From an uncultured Lachnospiraceae bacterium (GTDB taxonomy: Bacteria; Bacillota; Clostridia; Lachnospirales; Lachnospiraceae), in the NCBI GenBank assembly GCA_905235435.1, contig CAJOLD010000021.1, positions 1 to 38,761 of the forward strand: DNA of 38,761 bases. Direction: 5' to 3'. This document shows, in pieces, positions 6,868-16,383 of the stretch. Every line of letters starts with the position of its first letter. Within the stretch, counting starts at the first letter, position 1. The translations under genes were made by a program, and so were the position numbers. The notes beneath the pieces were generated by a model. The model was not told where the DNA came from and searched no databases. It saw only the letters and a program-made list of their open reading frames with translations.

Positions 6868-8767
6868 TGATGTCCTCCTTTTTCCCCGCATTTGCCTGCA
6901 GCCAGACGAGAAGCACGGAGATATCCGCCGGGGAGACCCCGGAGATCCGGGACGCCTGGCCTACGGATGCCGGGCGGAATTTATCCAGCTTCTGCCTTGC
7001 TTCTATGCGGAGGCCGGCGATGGCGCTGTAGTCGATGTCTCCCGGGATCTGCCGCTTTTCAAGCTTTTTGAACTGCTCTACCTGGCGCCTCTGCCTTTCG
7101 ATATATCCCTCGTATTTGATGTTGATGTTCACCTGCTCGCAAACGTCCGCGGGAAGGGACGGGCGGTCCGGGTCGATGGGAGAGAGGGCTTCGTAGTCCA
7201 GCTCCGGGCGGCGGATGAGCTCCGCGACGGAGCATCCGCTCTTTAACCGCGGCGTCTCATGTTCATCCATAAAGAGCTGCACTTCCTTCGTGGCGCCGAC
7301 CATCGCGCGGTTTACGCGCTCCGTCTCCGCCTCGATCATCTCTTTTTTCCTGCAGAGCTTCTGCCAGCGCTCCTCGCTGATCAGTCCTGCCCGGTACCCT
7401 TTTTCCGTCAGGCGGAGGTCCGCGTTGTCCTGGCGCAGCAGCAGGCGGTATTCCGCCCGCGAGGTCATCATGCGGTACGGCTCGGTGTTCTCTTTTGTCA
7501 CCAGGTCGTCGACCAGCACGCCCAGATAGGCCTCGGACCGGTCGATCACGAGAGGCTCCTTCCCCAGGCAGTACATTGCCGCGTTGATCCCGGCGAGAAG
7601 CCCCTGGGCCGCGGCCTCCTCGTAACCGGAGCTGCCGTTGATCTGGCCGCCTCCGAAGAGTCCCGCAATGTTTTTAAATTCCAGCGTAGCTTTCAGCTGC
7701 GACGGGTCGATGCAGTCATATTCGATCGCGTACGCGTTCTTGACGATCTCCATATTTTCCAGTCCCGGGACGGTCCGGTACATGGCCCGCTGGACGTCGT
7801 CCGGGAGGGAGCTCGACATGCCGCCGATATACATTTCATTCGTTGAGAGGCCCTCCGGCTCGATGAACACCTGATGCCTGTCCTTGTCGGCAAAGCGCAC
7901 GACCTTGTCCTCGATGGAAGGGCAGTAGCGCGGCCCGGTCCCCTCGATCACGCCGGAGTAGAGGGGAGAGCGGTCCAGGTTCTCGCGGATGATCCGGTGC
8001 GTCTCCTCGTTCGTGTAGGTCAGCCAGCAGGAGGCCTGCTCCTTCTGCACGGACTCCGGGTCTGTCTCGAAGGAGAAGGGCACGACGCGCTCGTCGCCCT
8101 TCTGCTCCGTCATCTTTGAATAGTCGATCGTGCGGCCGTCCGCGCGGGCGGGCGTGCCGGTCTTGAAGCGCATCATCCTGATCCCGTGCGCTTTCAGCGA
8201 CTCGGTCAGATGGTTCGCGGCCTCCAGCCCGTTCGGCCCGGTATAGGTCTCCACGTCGCCGTAGATGCACTTCGCGCGCAGGTAGGTCCCGGTGCAGAGG
8301 ATGCACGCGCGGCACTCATAGACCATCCCGGAGCGGATGACGACGCCGCTTATCCGGTCCTCCTCGGTGAGAATCTCCATGATCTCGGACTGCCGGATAT
8401 ACAGGTTCGGCGTCTCTTCCAGGACCCTTCGCATCTCCCTCGAGTAGGCCGCCTTGTCGGCCTGGGCGCGCAGCGAATGAACGGCCGGGCCCTTGGATAC
8501 ATTCAGCATTCTCGACTGGATGAAGGTCCTGTCGATCACGCGGCCCATCTCGCCGCCCAGGGCGTCCAGCTCGCGGACCAGATGCCCCTTGGAGCTTCCG
8601 CCTACGCTGGGGTTGCAGGGCATAAGGGCGATGGCGTCCACGCTCATCGTAAAGATCACCGTCCTCAGTCCCAGCCTCGCGCAGGCGAGGGCGGCCTCGC
8701 AGCCCGCGTGTCCCGCGCCGATCACGACGACGTCGACCTGTTCCACTACTTTCTTTTTCTCGCTCAT
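6851..8767 (-). CDS. mnmG: tRNA uridine-5-carboxymethylaminomethyl modification enzyme, FAD subunit
   Basis: MnmG (GidA) works with MnmE to install the cmnm5 group on wobble uridine 34 of several tRNAs. The FAD-binding motif [15 protein letters not shown] is near the N-terminus, followed by [15 protein letters not shown], the FKTGTPAR block and the C-terminal helical domain (YEGYIERQ). The ATG at 8767 ([10 protein letters not shown]) was chosen over one 42 bp upstream because it places the start just after the mnmE stop and gives 638 aa, close to the usual length. It is tightly coupled to mnmE (7-bp gap) and rsmG. Confidence 0.97.
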   Translation of the reverse strand: MSEKKKVVEQVDVVVIGAGHAGCEAALACARLGLRTVIFTMSVDAIALMPCNPSVGGSSKGHLVRELDALGGEMGRVIDRTFIQSRMLNVSKGPAVHSLRAQADKAAYSREMRRVLEETPNLYIRQSEIMEILTEEDRISGVVIRSGMVYECRACILCTGTYLRAKCIYGDVETYTGPNGLEAANHLTESLKAHGIRMMRFKTGTPARADGRTIDYSKMTEQKGDERVVPFSFETDPESVQKEQASCWLTYTNEETHRIIRENLDRSPLYSGVIEGTGPRYCPSIEDKVVRFADKDRHQVFIEPEGLSTNEMYIGGMSSSLPDDVQRAMYRTVPGLENMEIVKNAYAIEYDCIDPSQLKATLEFKNIAGLFGGGQINGSSGYEEAAAQGLLAGINAAMYCLGKEPLVIDRSEAYLGVLVDDLVTKENTEPYRMMTSRAEYRLLLRQDNADLRLTEKGYRAGLISEERWQKLCRKKEMIEAETERVNRAMVGATKEVQLFMDEHETPRLKSGCSVAELIRRPELDYEALSPIDPDRPSLPADVCEQVNINIKYEGYIERQRRQVEQFKKLEKRQIPGDIDYSAIAGLRIEARQKLDKFRPASVGQASRISGVSPADISVLLVWLQANAGKKEDINDREL

Positions 8768-8774
8768 CCTATTC

Positions 8775-10175
8775 TCATTTCCCCATGCAGAATTTTGAAA
8801 AGATCTCATTCACCAGATCCTCGCCCGCATGCTCCCCGGTGATGTCGCCGAGCGCCTCGCAGGCGTCCATCATGTCGATCGTGAGAAAATCTTCCGGCAT
8901 GTTCAGTTCGATGCTTTTCGATGTTTTAAGGAGGCTCTCCCTGGCGCTTACCAGCAGGTTCTTCTGCCGGACGCTGGTGATCGTCAGTCCCTCCGAGACC
9001 TGCAGGCGTCCGCCGTAGACGATCTGCGTGATCATCTCCTCGGCCTGGGAAAGGCCGTTCCCCGTCGTCAGCGAGACGGGGAGGACTTCCTGCCCGGCAA
9101 GCCCGTTTTCATAAAGCGCCGCTTTAAGCATCTCCCCGGTCGTTGCCGCCTCAAGGTCCGTCTTATTAAGGAGCACGAGGGCGGGCGTTCCGCTCTCCCT
9201 CAAAAGCTCCATGATCTCTTTGTCATTTTCATCCAGCGGGGCGGAGGAGTCTACGACGTAGAGCAGAAGATCCGCGTTCCTCGCGTTTTCCCTCGCGCGC
9301 TCCACGCCGATCTTTTCCACCCTGTCCTCGGTATCACGGATGCCGGCCGTGTCCGTCAGCAGAAGAGTGATGCCGCGCAGGTTCACGGTCTGTGTCAGGA
9401 CGTCCCTCGTCGTCCCGGCGACCTCCGTGACGATCGAGCAGTCGGCGCCGGCAAGATAGTTCATCAGCGAGGACTTTCCCGCGTTCGGTCTTCCCACGAT
9501 CACGGTCCGGATGCCCTCTGTGATCATCCGTCCGTCGTGGGCGGAGTCGATGAGCTTCTTAAGCTGCCCCTCCCAGACGCCGATCTTTTCCTTCAGGGCC
9601 TCGGGGACACCGTCAAGAGAGTAGTGCTCCGGGTCGTCCAGGGCCGCCTCGATCCGCGCGATCTCCAGCAGGATCTGCCCCCGCAGCCCGCGGACCGCCT
9701 CCAGCACGGAGCCCTTCAGCTGGCTTACGGAATTTTTCAGCGCGTACTCGTTTTTCGCGCTGATCAGCAGGCCCACGGCCTCCGCCTGGGAAAGGTCGAT
9801 CCTCCCGTTTAAAAAGGCCCTTTTGGTAAATTCTCCGGGCTCGGCGGGCCGCACGCCCGCGGCAAGCACCGTCTCCAGCACACGCCTCGTCGCCAGGATG
9901 CCGCCGTGGCAGTTGATCTCCACCGTATCCTCGGCGGTAAAGCTCCGCGGCGCCCTCATTACGCTCACAAGGACCTCGTCCACGGTCTCGTCTCCGTCAA
10001 AAATATAGCCGTAATGGATGGTATGCGAAGGAACGCTCTGCAGGATCCTTCTTCCCTTCGGCGTTCTGAAAATACCATCCGCCGCGCAGACCGCGTCCGG
10101 CCCGCTGACGCGGACGATCCCGATTCCCGCCTCGCTCACCGCGGTAGAGATCGCGGCGATCGTATCCTGAACCAT
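8775..10175 (-). CDS. mnmE: tRNA modification GTPase MnmE
   Basis: MnmE is the GTPase partner of MnmG. The 466-aa protein has an N-terminal formyl-tetrahydrofolate-binding domain ([19 protein letters not shown]), a helical domain, and an inserted G domain with G1 GRPNAGKSS (about residues 226-234), DTAGIRDT and NKTD. The C-terminus ends FCMGK, retaining the family's conserved C-[IM]-G-K ending. AAAGGAG lies before the ATG. The gene is separated from jag by a strong terminator, so it may depend on read-through or on a weak promoter that I could not identify in the 31 bp available. Confidence 0.97.
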   Translation of the reverse strand: MVQDTIAAISTAVSEAGIGIVRVSGPDAVCAADGIFRTPKGRRILQSVPSHTIHYGYIFDGDETVDEVLVSVMRAPRSFTAEDTVEINCHGGILATRRVLETVLAAGVRPAEPGEFTKRAFLNGRIDLSQAEAVGLLISAKNEYALKNSVSQLKGSVLEAVRGLRGQILLEIARIEAALDDPEHYSLDGVPEALKEKIGVWEGQLKKLIDSAHDGRMITEGIRTVIVGRPNAGKSSLMNYLAGADCSIVTEVAGTTRDVLTQTVNLRGITLLLTDTAGIRDTEDRVEKIGVERARENARNADLLLYVVDSSAPLDENDKEIMELLRESGTPALVLLNKTDLEAATTGEMLKAALYENGLAGQEVLPVSLTTGNGLSQAEEMITQIVYGGRLQVSEGLTITSVRQKNLLVSARESLLKTSKSIELNMPEDFLTIDMMDACEALGDITGEHAGEDLVNEIFSKFCMGK

Positions 10176-10206
10176 ATTTTCTCCTTTCCCGGGGACCAGC
10201 GCCTGA

Positions 10207-10243
10207 TTTAAAAAGGGGCCGCCGCTTTCGCTGCGGCAGCCCC
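10207..10243 (-). terminator. Rho-independent terminator after jag
   Basis: On the minus strand GGGGCTGCCGC pairs with GCGGCGGCCCC (11 bp, one G-T pair) around loop AGCGAAA, followed by TTTTTAAA. It begins 7 bp after the jag stop codon and ends the rpmH-rnpA-yidD-yidC-jag operon. Confidence 0.9.
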
Positions 10244-10250
10244 TCTGATC

Positions 10251-11309
10251 TCAGACCAGTTCGTCCGTTATGGCCTTTTCTTCCTGCTCGATCCTGTCGC
10301 TGCGCTCTGTGCGCTCTCTTTTTTTCATTGTCACGACCACTTTCCGGTTCGGCTCTTCGCCTTCGCTGTGGGTGGTCACGAAAGGATCGTTCTGCAGCGC
10401 TGAGTGGATGATCCGCCTTTCGTAGGGGTTCATCGGCTCAAGGTATACCGGCTTGTGCGTCTTCTTGACCTTGAACGCAATGTTCTTTGCCAGGTTCTCC
10501 AGCGTTGCTTTTCTTCTGTTCCTGTAGTCCTCGGTATCCAGCTTGACGCGGACGTAGGAAGCCTTTCCCTTGTTGACGACCAGGCTTACAAGATACTGAA
10601 GGGCGTCGAGCGTCTGCCCGCGCTTTCCGATCAGCATGCCCATGTCGTCGCCGATCATCTCGACAGAGAGGACGTCGTCCTCGAAGGACGTTTTGATCTC
10701 TACATTCAGTCCCATCGCGCCAAAGGTCTGCTCAAGGAACGTCTTTGCGCGCTCCTGGGCGACGGCCGGGTCTGCCGGCACGCGGTTCGCCTTCGGCTGG
10801 CGCTGCGCGGGCTTAGCCTGCGCGGCCGGTGCTGCCTCGCCTTCAGCCGGCGCTTCCTGCTTTTTCTTCGCGGGCTTGTCGCTGCGGTTCTGGTTCTGGG
10901 CTTTATTCTGCTTCTGGCCGCCCTGTTCCTTCTGCGCGCTGCGCTCTTTGCCTTCCGCGGCGGCGGGAGCTTTTTCTTCCGGCATAGCGTCTTTCTTTTC
11001 CTTCGGAACGGGTGCCTGCTTCTTCGCGGCAGCGCCTTCCTCCTTACTGCCGGCCGGGCGGGATGCCTTCGCTTTCTTCGCGCCGGACGTTCCCTTCTTG
11101 CCGGAGAAGAGGCCCGAGATGAATTCTTCGTCCGTGACCTTGATCCTGGCTTCGATCACGGCCCTTTTCGCGCCGATCCCGAGAAAACCTTTTGTCTCAT
11201 GCTCTACGACCACGTACTCGATATTGTCGCTGGTCGTCCCGAGCTGTATCGATGCTTCTGTCACAGCGTCGGCAACTGTCTTTGCGCTGACTCTGATCTT
11301 TTCTCCCAT
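10251..11309 (-). CDS. jag: RNA-binding protein Jag/KhpB
   Basis: Jag (KhpB, SpoIIIJ-associated) is an RNA-binding protein of Firmicutes that partners with KhpA and affects cell division and elongation. The 352-residue form has an N-terminal Jag_N domain (about 1-55), a long low-complexity Ala/Lys/Glu/Gln linker (about 70-185), a KH domain with IGKRGQTLDALQ (GxxG-type loop) and a C-terminal R3H domain ending in PNRKVVV. The linker is much longer than in Bacillus Jag. The ATG at 11309 was chosen because GGAG lies 10 bases upstream; the GTG at 11327 overlaps the yidC stop. It follows yidC, its usual partner. Confidence 0.93.
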   Translation of the reverse strand: MGEKIRVSAKTVADAVTEASIQLGTTSDNIEYVVVEHETKGFLGIGAKRAVIEARIKVTDEEFISGLFSGKKGTSGAKKAKASRPAGSKEEGAAAKKQAPVPKEKKDAMPEEKAPAAAEGKERSAQKEQGGQKQNKAQNQNRSDKPAKKKQEAPAEGEAAPAAQAKPAQRQPKANRVPADPAVAQERAKTFLEQTFGAMGLNVEIKTSFEDDVLSVEMIGDDMGMLIGKRGQTLDALQYLVSLVVNKGKASYVRVKLDTEDYRNRRKATLENLAKNIAFKVKKTHKPVYLEPMNPYERRIIHSALQNDPFVTTHSEGEEPNRKVVVTMKKRERTERSDRIEQEEKAITDELV

Positions 11310-11323
11310 TTCTTTTGTTCTCC

Positions 11324-12589
11324 TCACTTCTTAGTGTGCGAACTGTTGTATTTCTCGACCATCCTGGCCTTCTCGGCAAGACTGCCGGGCTTTGCCTCAG
11401 GCCTTGCGGCGGGCTGTTCCTGCGTCTTTTCGCCGGACTTCTGATTTCCGTTATCGGCCTTTGCCTTCTTCATGACGGCGTCTCCGCCGATGGAACGGGT
11501 ATTCATCTTCGCGTTGGCATTCATCTGCTCGGCGGTAAATCCCCGTTTTTCTCTCTTTTTATCGGCCTTTTTCTGGTTCTTCTCAACGATCTCTTCCACA
11601 CCGACCTTGTCGAGATGGTGATTGATCACGATCTGGATGATGCTTCTTACGACGGAACCGGCGATCCAGTAGATGCCGAGACCGACCGGAAGCGTAATGC
11701 TGAAGACCGCGAACATGAGCGGCATCACCGTATTCATGGTCTTCATGGTGTTTGCCGTCGCGTCGTTTCCGTCTCCTCCCGTCTGGACGGTCCCCATCAG
11801 CTTCGTGTTGAGCCACTGGGTGACGGCCGAGAGGATCGGGATCAGAGCCGCAAGGATGACCAGCAGGTACGTCTTGCTGCTTATTGCATCCTTGATGATA
11901 TCCATGGGATTGTTTACGATGTTCAGTCCCAGGAAGAAGTTAAAGTGATCGATCTGCTGATGCGTGGTTCCGATCATACCGGAGAGATCCGGGAATGCCT
12001 TCGTCAGGGAATCCCAGTGATCCGGCCGGAATTTGTAGATCGTGTCGATGACCTTCAGGTTCGACAGCTCCGTGAACTTTACGCCTACCTTTGCCGCGGC
12101 GTCCGTAAAGAACTCGAGCGCTCCGTCGGAAGCTACCAGCTTGTCCGCCAGGGGCATCAGCGCTTCCCTGACATTTGTAACATAGGCGGGGATGTTTCTG
12201 ATCACGCTGTAGAGCGCGAACAGGATGGGCAGCTGCACCACGAGCTGCACACAGCTTCCCGCCGGATTAACGCCGTATTTCTGGTAAACGGTCTGCGTCT
12301 CCTCCTGCATCTTCTGCATGGAGTCCTGATCCTTTTTATCCTTGTATTTCTTCTGGATCTCCTGGATCTCGGGATTCATGATCGCCTGAAGCTTTGAAAA
12401 CTTCTGCTGCTGTACGGTGAGCGGTATCATCAGCACATAGACAACGATCGTGAAGAAGATGATGCACAGGCCGAGATTTTCAATGCCGATCGCGGACTGC
12501 ACATTGAAAATACCGTTCATGATATAACCGAGCAGAGACGCGATCCAGCCGATGATCGGCGTTGTATCTTTCGTCAATAACAACATCAT
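11324..12589 (-). CDS. yidC: Membrane protein insertase YidC/Oxa1
   Basis: YidC inserts and folds membrane proteins, either with SecYEG or alone; the ATP synthase c subunit encoded in this window is a classic substrate type. The 421-aa protein has the Oxa1 core: IGIENLGLCIIFFTIVVYVLM, the coiled cytoplasmic loop (EIQEIQKKYKDKKDQ), VQLVVQLPILFALYSVIRN and C-terminal membrane segments. A basic Lys/Arg-rich tail of about 80 residues follows, which may bind ribosomes. There is no lipoprotein signal at the N-terminus, unlike Bacillus SpoIIIJ. GGAGG lies 12 bases before the ATG; a second in-frame ATG follows directly. Confidence 0.96.
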   Translation of the reverse strand: MMLLLTKDTTPIIGWIASLLGYIMNGIFNVQSAIGIENLGLCIIFFTIVVYVLMIPLTVQQQKFSKLQAIMNPEIQEIQKKYKDKKDQDSMQKMQEETQTVYQKYGVNPAGSCVQLVVQLPILFALYSVIRNIPAYVTNVREALMPLADKLVASDGALEFFTDAAAKVGVKFTELSNLKVIDTIYKFRPDHWDSLTKAFPDLSGMIGTTHQQIDHFNFFLGLNIVNNPMDIIKDAISSKTYLLVILAALIPILSAVTQWLNTKLMGTVQTGGDGNDATANTMKTMNTVMPLMFAVFSITLPVGLGIYWIAGSVVRSIIQIVINHHLDKVGVEEIVEKNQKKADKKREKRGFTAEQMNANAKMNTRSIGGDAVMKKAKADNGNQKSGEKTQEQPAARPEAKPGSLAEKARMVEKYNSSHTKK

Positions 12590-12612
12590 AGAATTTCTGT
12601 TCCTCCCGGCAG

Positions 12613-12822
12613 TCAGGGCACCGGATCATAGCCGCCCTTTGAAAAGGGATTGCAGCGCAGGATCCGCCAGGCCGCCAATGCACCGCCTTTTACAGCCCCG
12701 TATTTTTCCACAGCCTCCAGCCCATAGCAGGAGCAGGTGGGGTAGTAGGGGCATTTTGTCGTTTTTACCGGCGATATGTATTTCTGGTACATTTTAATGG
12801 ATCTGATCAGTATTCTTTTCAT
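12613..12822 (-). CDS. yidD: Membrane protein insertion efficiency factor YidD
   Basis: YidD is a small protein of about 70 residues that assists YidC-dependent insertion. The 69-aa product has the family hallmarks [29 protein letters not shown] and the GG...[13 protein letters not shown] ending, with conserved cysteines. Its ATG overlaps the rnpA stop by 4 bases (ATGA), so translation is probably coupled. Confidence 0.96.
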   Translation of the reverse strand: MKRILIRSIKMYQKYISPVKTTKCPYYPTCSCYGLEAVEKYGAVKGGALAAWRILRCNPFSKGGYDPVP

Positions 12823-13193
12823 TTATCGTTTTGTTTCGGATCTTTCATGGTTTCTTCATTCCGGAGGATCTTATGATGCCTCGCCAGATGAAGCAGTGCG
12901 CTCTCGATCTCAGGGAAACCTTTTCCCTTCGCACCAGGCCTTGCAATTACAACGATATCAAGGCCGCCAACGAATCTATTCTCGTTTAAACGATAACTTT
13001 CGCGGATCAGTCTGGTAATGCGGTGTCTTACTACGCTGTTCCCGATCTTTTTACTTACCGATATGCCGACGCGGTTTTCCTCCGTGCCGTTCTCAAGGAC
13101 GATCATTACCAGTGTCCGGTTTGCGAAGGATCTCCCGTTCTGATAGACGAACCGGAAATCTTTATTCTTTTTAAGAGATGGAATGCATGTCAT
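12819..13193 (-). CDS. rnpA: Ribonuclease P protein component
   Basis: RnpA is the protein subunit of RNase P, which matures tRNA 5' ends. The 124-aa protein starts with the [14 protein letters not shown] block and carries the central basic motif [15 protein letters not shown]. The usual RNR signature is RHR here, a conservative-looking variant. The start codon is preceded by AGAGG. The gene lies 92 bp after rpmH with a prominent hairpin between them, and overlaps yidD. Confidence 0.95.
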   Translation of the reverse strand: MTCIPSLKKNKDFRFVYQNGRSFANRTLVMIVLENGTEENRVGISVSKKIGNSVVRHRITRLIRESYRLNENRFVGGLDIVVIARPGAKGKGFPEIESALLHLARHHKILRNEETMKDPKQNDK

Positions 13194-13220
13194 ACATGAA
13201 AACCTCTTAGGATAAGAATA

Positions 13221-13257
13221 GGTTTTGATATATCGGCAGCGCCGCTATATCAAAACC
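13221..13257 (-). other. Hairpin between rpmH and rnpA
   Basis: GGTTTTGATATA pairs with TATATCAAAACC (12 bp); after one mismatch, CGGC pairs with GCCG around a 3-nt loop. There is no T run on the minus side, so it does not look like a simple terminator. It may be an RNase processing or mRNA-stability element that uncouples L34 from RnpA levels. Confidence 0.6.
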
Positions 13258-13285
13258 CTGTAATCATCCACCTTCAGATGTTCTT

Positions 13286-13420
13286 TTACGCGGATAATAC
13301 TTTTCTTCCCTTGGCTCTTCTGGCAGCTAAGACTTTTCTTCCGCCAGCCGTGCTCATTCTCTTGCGGAATCCGTGAACTCTCGCATGAGATCTTTTCTTG
13401 GGCTGATATGTCATCTTCAT
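13286..13420 (-). CDS. rpmH: 50S ribosomal protein L34
   Basis: This short gene encodes 44 residues beginning [18 protein letters not shown] and ending GRKVLSA, a near-canonical L34 (very basic, RKRMST...[10 protein letters not shown]). AGGAGG lies 10 bases before the ATG. It is the first gene of the leftward operon, and a near-consensus promoter starts about 76 bp upstream. L34 is an rRNA-binding protein of the large subunit and its gene marks the classic rpmH-dnaA origin junction. Confidence 0.98.
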   Translation of the reverse strand: MKMTYQPKKRSHARVHGFRKRMSTAGGRKVLAARRAKGRKVLSA

Positions 13421-13502
13421 ATGTCCGGCACCTCCTTTTTCGGCCAGCATACTATCATAAACTGGTCATATTTTTTGCTGAACAGCAGAGAACACCGCTC
13501 TT

Positions 13503-13531
13503 ATTATATTCATATATATTATATGCGTCAA
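13503..13531 (-). promoter_or_regulatory. Promoter of the rpmH operon
   Basis: On the minus strand TTGACG and a perfect TATAAT are separated by 17 bp. Transcription would start near 13496, leaving a leader of about 75 nt before rpmH. This is the best housekeeping promoter on the left arm, as expected for a ribosomal protein gene. Confidence 0.85.
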
Positions 13532-13534
13532 GTG

Positions 13535-13640
13535 CAATATTCCTTTATTTTACGCGGTATTCAGCGGTTTTTATCAACATTTTGTCGACAGATTGTGGAA
13601 AATAATGTTAAAAATCCGTACTTTTATAAGCATTGAACTT
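13535..13640. other. Candidate oriC segment (rpmH-dnaA intergenic)
   Basis: An AT-rich gap between the divergent rpmH and dnaA promoters contains three DnaA-box-like nonamers close together: TTATCAACA (13571-13579), TTGTCGACA (13582-13590) and, inverted, TGTGGAAAA (13594-13602). None is the perfect TTATCCACA. The gene-strand polarity of the whole window switches here, which supports an origin. Whether unwinding occurs here or in the dnaA-dnaN gap cannot be decided from sequence. Confidence 0.6.
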
Positions 13641-13661
13641 TTATAGGGTTTGTTTTATTAT
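13633..13661 (+). promoter_or_regulatory. Promoter of dnaA
   Basis: TTGAAC and TATTAT are spaced by 17 bp (4-5/6 and 5/6 matches). Predicted start is near 13668. It lies about 30 bp after the DnaA-box-like cluster, so DnaA autoregulation is plausible. Confidence 0.7.
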
Positions 13662-13701
13662 TAATGTAGGGAAATTTTGTGAAGGAGCATAAATTCTGTA
13701 T

Positions 13702-15066
13702 ATGGATAGCTTAGCATTAATCAAGGAAAAATGGGATGATATCCTTCTCACAGTCAAGGAAGAACACGACCTGTCCGACATCTCGTACAAGACCTGGCTG
13801 CGTCCCCTGACGGTCTACAGTGTCAGCGAGACAAAGATCACCATCCTGGTCCCCTCGGAGCAGATGGCTGTCGACTATATCAATAAAAAGTATATGTTCC
13901 CGCTGAAGGTCGCGATCGCGGAGATCACGAACACGGAATACGACGTGGAGTTCATCCTGCCGGAGGACGCCCGCAGCAGGGAAAAGGAAAATGACGCCGG
14001 CAAGGCGCCCGGCCGCAGCAGCGTCGTCGAGTCGGCGCTCGAGCGCGCGAACCTCAATCCGAAATATACCTTCGACACCTTTGTCGTCGGCAGCAACAAC
14101 AAGTTTGCCCACGCCTGCGCCCTGGCGGTCGCGGAATCCCCGGCCAAAATGTACAATCCTCTTTTTATCTACGGGGGACCGGGGCTCGGCAAGACTCATC
14201 TGATGCACTCCATCGCGCATTTTATCATCGAGCAGGATCCGTACAAGAAGGTGATCTACGTCACCAGTGAACAGTTCACGAACGAGCTGATCGACGCGAT
14301 CCGCCACGGAAATATGTCCTCCAACAATACCGCCATCAGTACTTTCCGCGAAAAGTACAGAAATGTGGATGTCCTGTTGATAGACGATATCCAGTTTATT
14401 ATAGGAAAGGACGCCACGCAGGAGGAGTTTTTCCACACTTTCAACGAACTTCACAATAACAATAAGCAGATCATCATCTCCAGTGATAAGCCGCCCAAAG
14501 AGATCGATACGCTCGAGGAGCGCTTCCGCTCCAGGTTCGAGAGCGGCATCCTCGCGGATATCTCCTCCCCGGACTATGAGACCAGGGTCGCCATCCTGCG
14601 CAAAAAGGAGGAGACGGACGGCTACAATATCAGCGACGAGGTCATCGACTATATTGCTTCCAATATTAAGTCGAACATCCGTGAGCTGGAGGGCGCCTTC
14701 AACAAGCTGATCGCCCTAAGCCGCCTCGAGCACAAGGAGATCACCCTTGAACTGGCGCAGCTGGCGCTGCAGGATATTATCTCGCCGGACGAGTCGCGGC
14801 CCATCACGCCGCAGCTCATCATCGACACGGTCGCCGAGCATTTCGGCGTCACGCCGGAGGATATCGTCAGCAACAAGAGGAGCAGCGAGGTGGTCATCCC
14901 GCGGCAGATCGTCATGTATCTGTGCCGGCACCTTCTGGACATCCCCTTAAAGTCGATCGGCTCCTACATCGGGAACCGGGATCACTCGACGGTCATCTAC
15001 GGTGTAAAAAAAGTAGAAACTGACCTTGAAACGTCGGAATCTCTGCGGACAGCTGTGGATATATGA
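13702..15066 (+). CDS. dnaA: Chromosomal replication initiator DnaA
   Basis: DnaA is the AAA+ initiator that binds DnaA boxes at oriC, opens the duplex and loads helicase. The 454-aa protein has the N-terminal domain I (LIKEKWDDILLTVKEE), a linker with charged residues, Walker A GGPGLGKTHL (about 158-167), Walker B LLIDDIQF, and the C-terminal helix-turn-helix including IGNRDHSTVIYGVKK. GGAG lies 14 bases before the ATG, a longer spacing than usual, but no alternative in-frame start fits better. The last codons contain TGTGGATAT, a near DnaA box. Confidence 0.98.
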   Translation: MDSLALIKEKWDDILLTVKEEHDLSDISYKTWLRPLTVYSVSETKITILVPSEQMAVDYINKKYMFPLKVAIAEITNTEYDVEFILPEDARSREKENDAGKAPGRSSVVESALERANLNPKYTFDTFVVGSNNKFAHACALAVAESPAKMYNPLFIYGGPGLGKTHLMHSIAHFIIEQDPYKKVIYVTSEQFTNELIDAIRHGNMSSNNTAISTFREKYRNVDVLLIDDIQFIIGKDATQEEFFHTFNELHNNNKQIIISSDKPPKEIDTLEERFRSRFESGILADISSPDYETRVAILRKKEETDGYNISDEVIDYIASNIKSNIRELEGAFNKLIALSRLEHKEITLELAQLALQDIISPDESRPITPQLIIDTVAEHFGVTPEDIVSNKRSSEVVIPRQIVMYLCRHLLDIPLKSIGSYIGNRDHSTVIYGVKKVETDLETSESLRTAVDI

Positions 15067-15268
15067 AAAAGCTCAATCCGTAAAATAGCTTCTTCCACAG
15101 CCTTCAACCGTCCGGGGCCTTCATTCCCCCGGCGGCAAACACCCCTCACGAAACAGTTTTTTCCCTGTTTTCGCGGCGGGGCGGGGTTCTTCACTTTTTA
15201 ACAGGTTCTACTACTGAGACTGCTGATTATTTTTTTTATTTATTGTTTTGAAAGGACCTTCTTCAACA
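15067..15268. other. dnaA-dnaN intergenic region, possible second part of oriC
   Basis: A 202-bp gap with two box-like sites at its left edge: TGTGGATAT (15054-15062, overlapping the dnaA end) and TCTTCCACA (15091-15099). A GC-rich stretch around 15140-15180 contains CCCC...CGAAACAG facing CTGTTTTCG...GGGG and could fold as a dnaA terminator. The last 45 bp before dnaN are very AT-rich (15225-15250), as expected of an unwinding element. No convincing dnaN promoter was found. Confidence 0.4.
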
Positions 15269-16372
15269 ATGAAGCTTATTTGTTCAAAATCCGAACTGAT
15301 CAAAAAGATCGGTATTGTTATCAAAGCAGTTCCGTCAAAAACGACGATGCCCATCCTTGAATGCATCCTGATCAAGGCGCAGGCCGGAGAGATCAGCTTT
15401 ACCGCCAACGATATGGAGCTGGGCATTGAGACGAAGGTAGAAGGCGTGATCCTTGAGGACGGCAAAGCCGCTCTCGAGGCAAAGCTCTTCTCCGATATCG
15501 TCCGCAAGCTTCCGGACGCCGACGTCGAGATCGAAGCCGACAGCGCCGGAAGGGCCGTGATCACCTGCGAGAGATCCGTGTTCCGCATCGCCGGCAGGGA
15601 TCCCGATGAGTTTTCCGCCATCCCGGTGGTCGAAAAGGAATTTCCGGTCACGGTATCGCAGCTGACGCTCAGGGACGTCATTCAGCAGACGATCTTCTCG
15701 ATCGCGCCGAATGATACCAATAAGATGATGACCGGCGAACTCTTCGAGATCGAGAACGACCGCTGGAAGGTCGTCTCCCTGGACGGGCACAGGATCTCCA
15801 TCCGCCAGGTGCAGCTGCGCGAGCCGGCCGACCCGGTGAAGGTCATCGTCCCCGGAAAGACGCTCAGCGAGATCGCCAAGATCCTCGACGGGGATTCGCA
15901 GGACGATGTGATGATGTACTTCACGAAGAATCATGTGATGTTCGAGTTCGGAAAGACCATCGTGGTCTCCAGGCTCATCGAGGGCAATTATTTCCGCATC
16001 GACCAGATGCTGACGACGGATCACATGACGAAGGTGACGATCAGCAAGAGGGAGCTGCTCGACTGTATCGACAGGGCGACTCTGTTAGTCAAGGAGAGCG
16101 ATAAAAAGCCCATCATCATGAATATTAAGGATGAGTCCATTGAGATGAAGATCGATTCGCAGATCGGTTCCATGGACGAGGAGCTTGCCGTCGAGGAAAA
16201 AGAGGGCAGGGACCTGATGATCGGCTTCAATCCCCGGTATCTGATCGACGCGCTGCGCGTGATCGACGACGAGACGGTCGGCCTGTATTTTGTGAATTCC
16301 AAGGCGCCGTGCTTTATCCGGGATGAGAAGCTCTCCTATATCTACCTCATCCTTCCCGTCAACTTTGTATAA
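15269..16372 (+). CDS. dnaN: DNA polymerase III subunit beta (sliding clamp)
   Basis: DnaN forms the ring-shaped clamp that tethers the replicative polymerase to DNA. The protein starts MKLICSKSELIKKI and is 367 residues long, normal for the family. The three clamp domains are recognisable through KTTMPILECILIKA, GRDPDEFSAIPVV and the C-terminal YIYLILPVNFV. The ATG at 15269 was preferred over an upstream TTG because it matches the conserved N-terminus; AAAGGA lies about 13 bases before it. It lies between dnaA and yaaA in the standard order. Confidence 0.97.
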   Translation: MKLICSKSELIKKIGIVIKAVPSKTTMPILECILIKAQAGEISFTANDMELGIETKVEGVILEDGKAALEAKLFSDIVRKLPDADVEIEADSAGRAVITCERSVFRIAGRDPDEFSAIPVVEKEFPVTVSQLTLRDVIQQTIFSIAPNDTNKMMTGELFEIENDRWKVVSLDGHRISIRQVQLREPADPVKVIVPGKTLSEIAKILDGDSQDDVMMYFTKNHVMFEFGKTIVVSRLIEGNYFRIDQMLTTDHMTKVTISKRELLDCIDRATLLVKESDKKPIIMNIKDESIEMKIDSQIGSMDEELAVEEKEGRDLMIGFNPRYLIDALRVIDDETVGLYFVNSKAPCFIRDEKLSYIYLILPVNFV

Positions 16373-16383
16373 AAAGGAATGCC

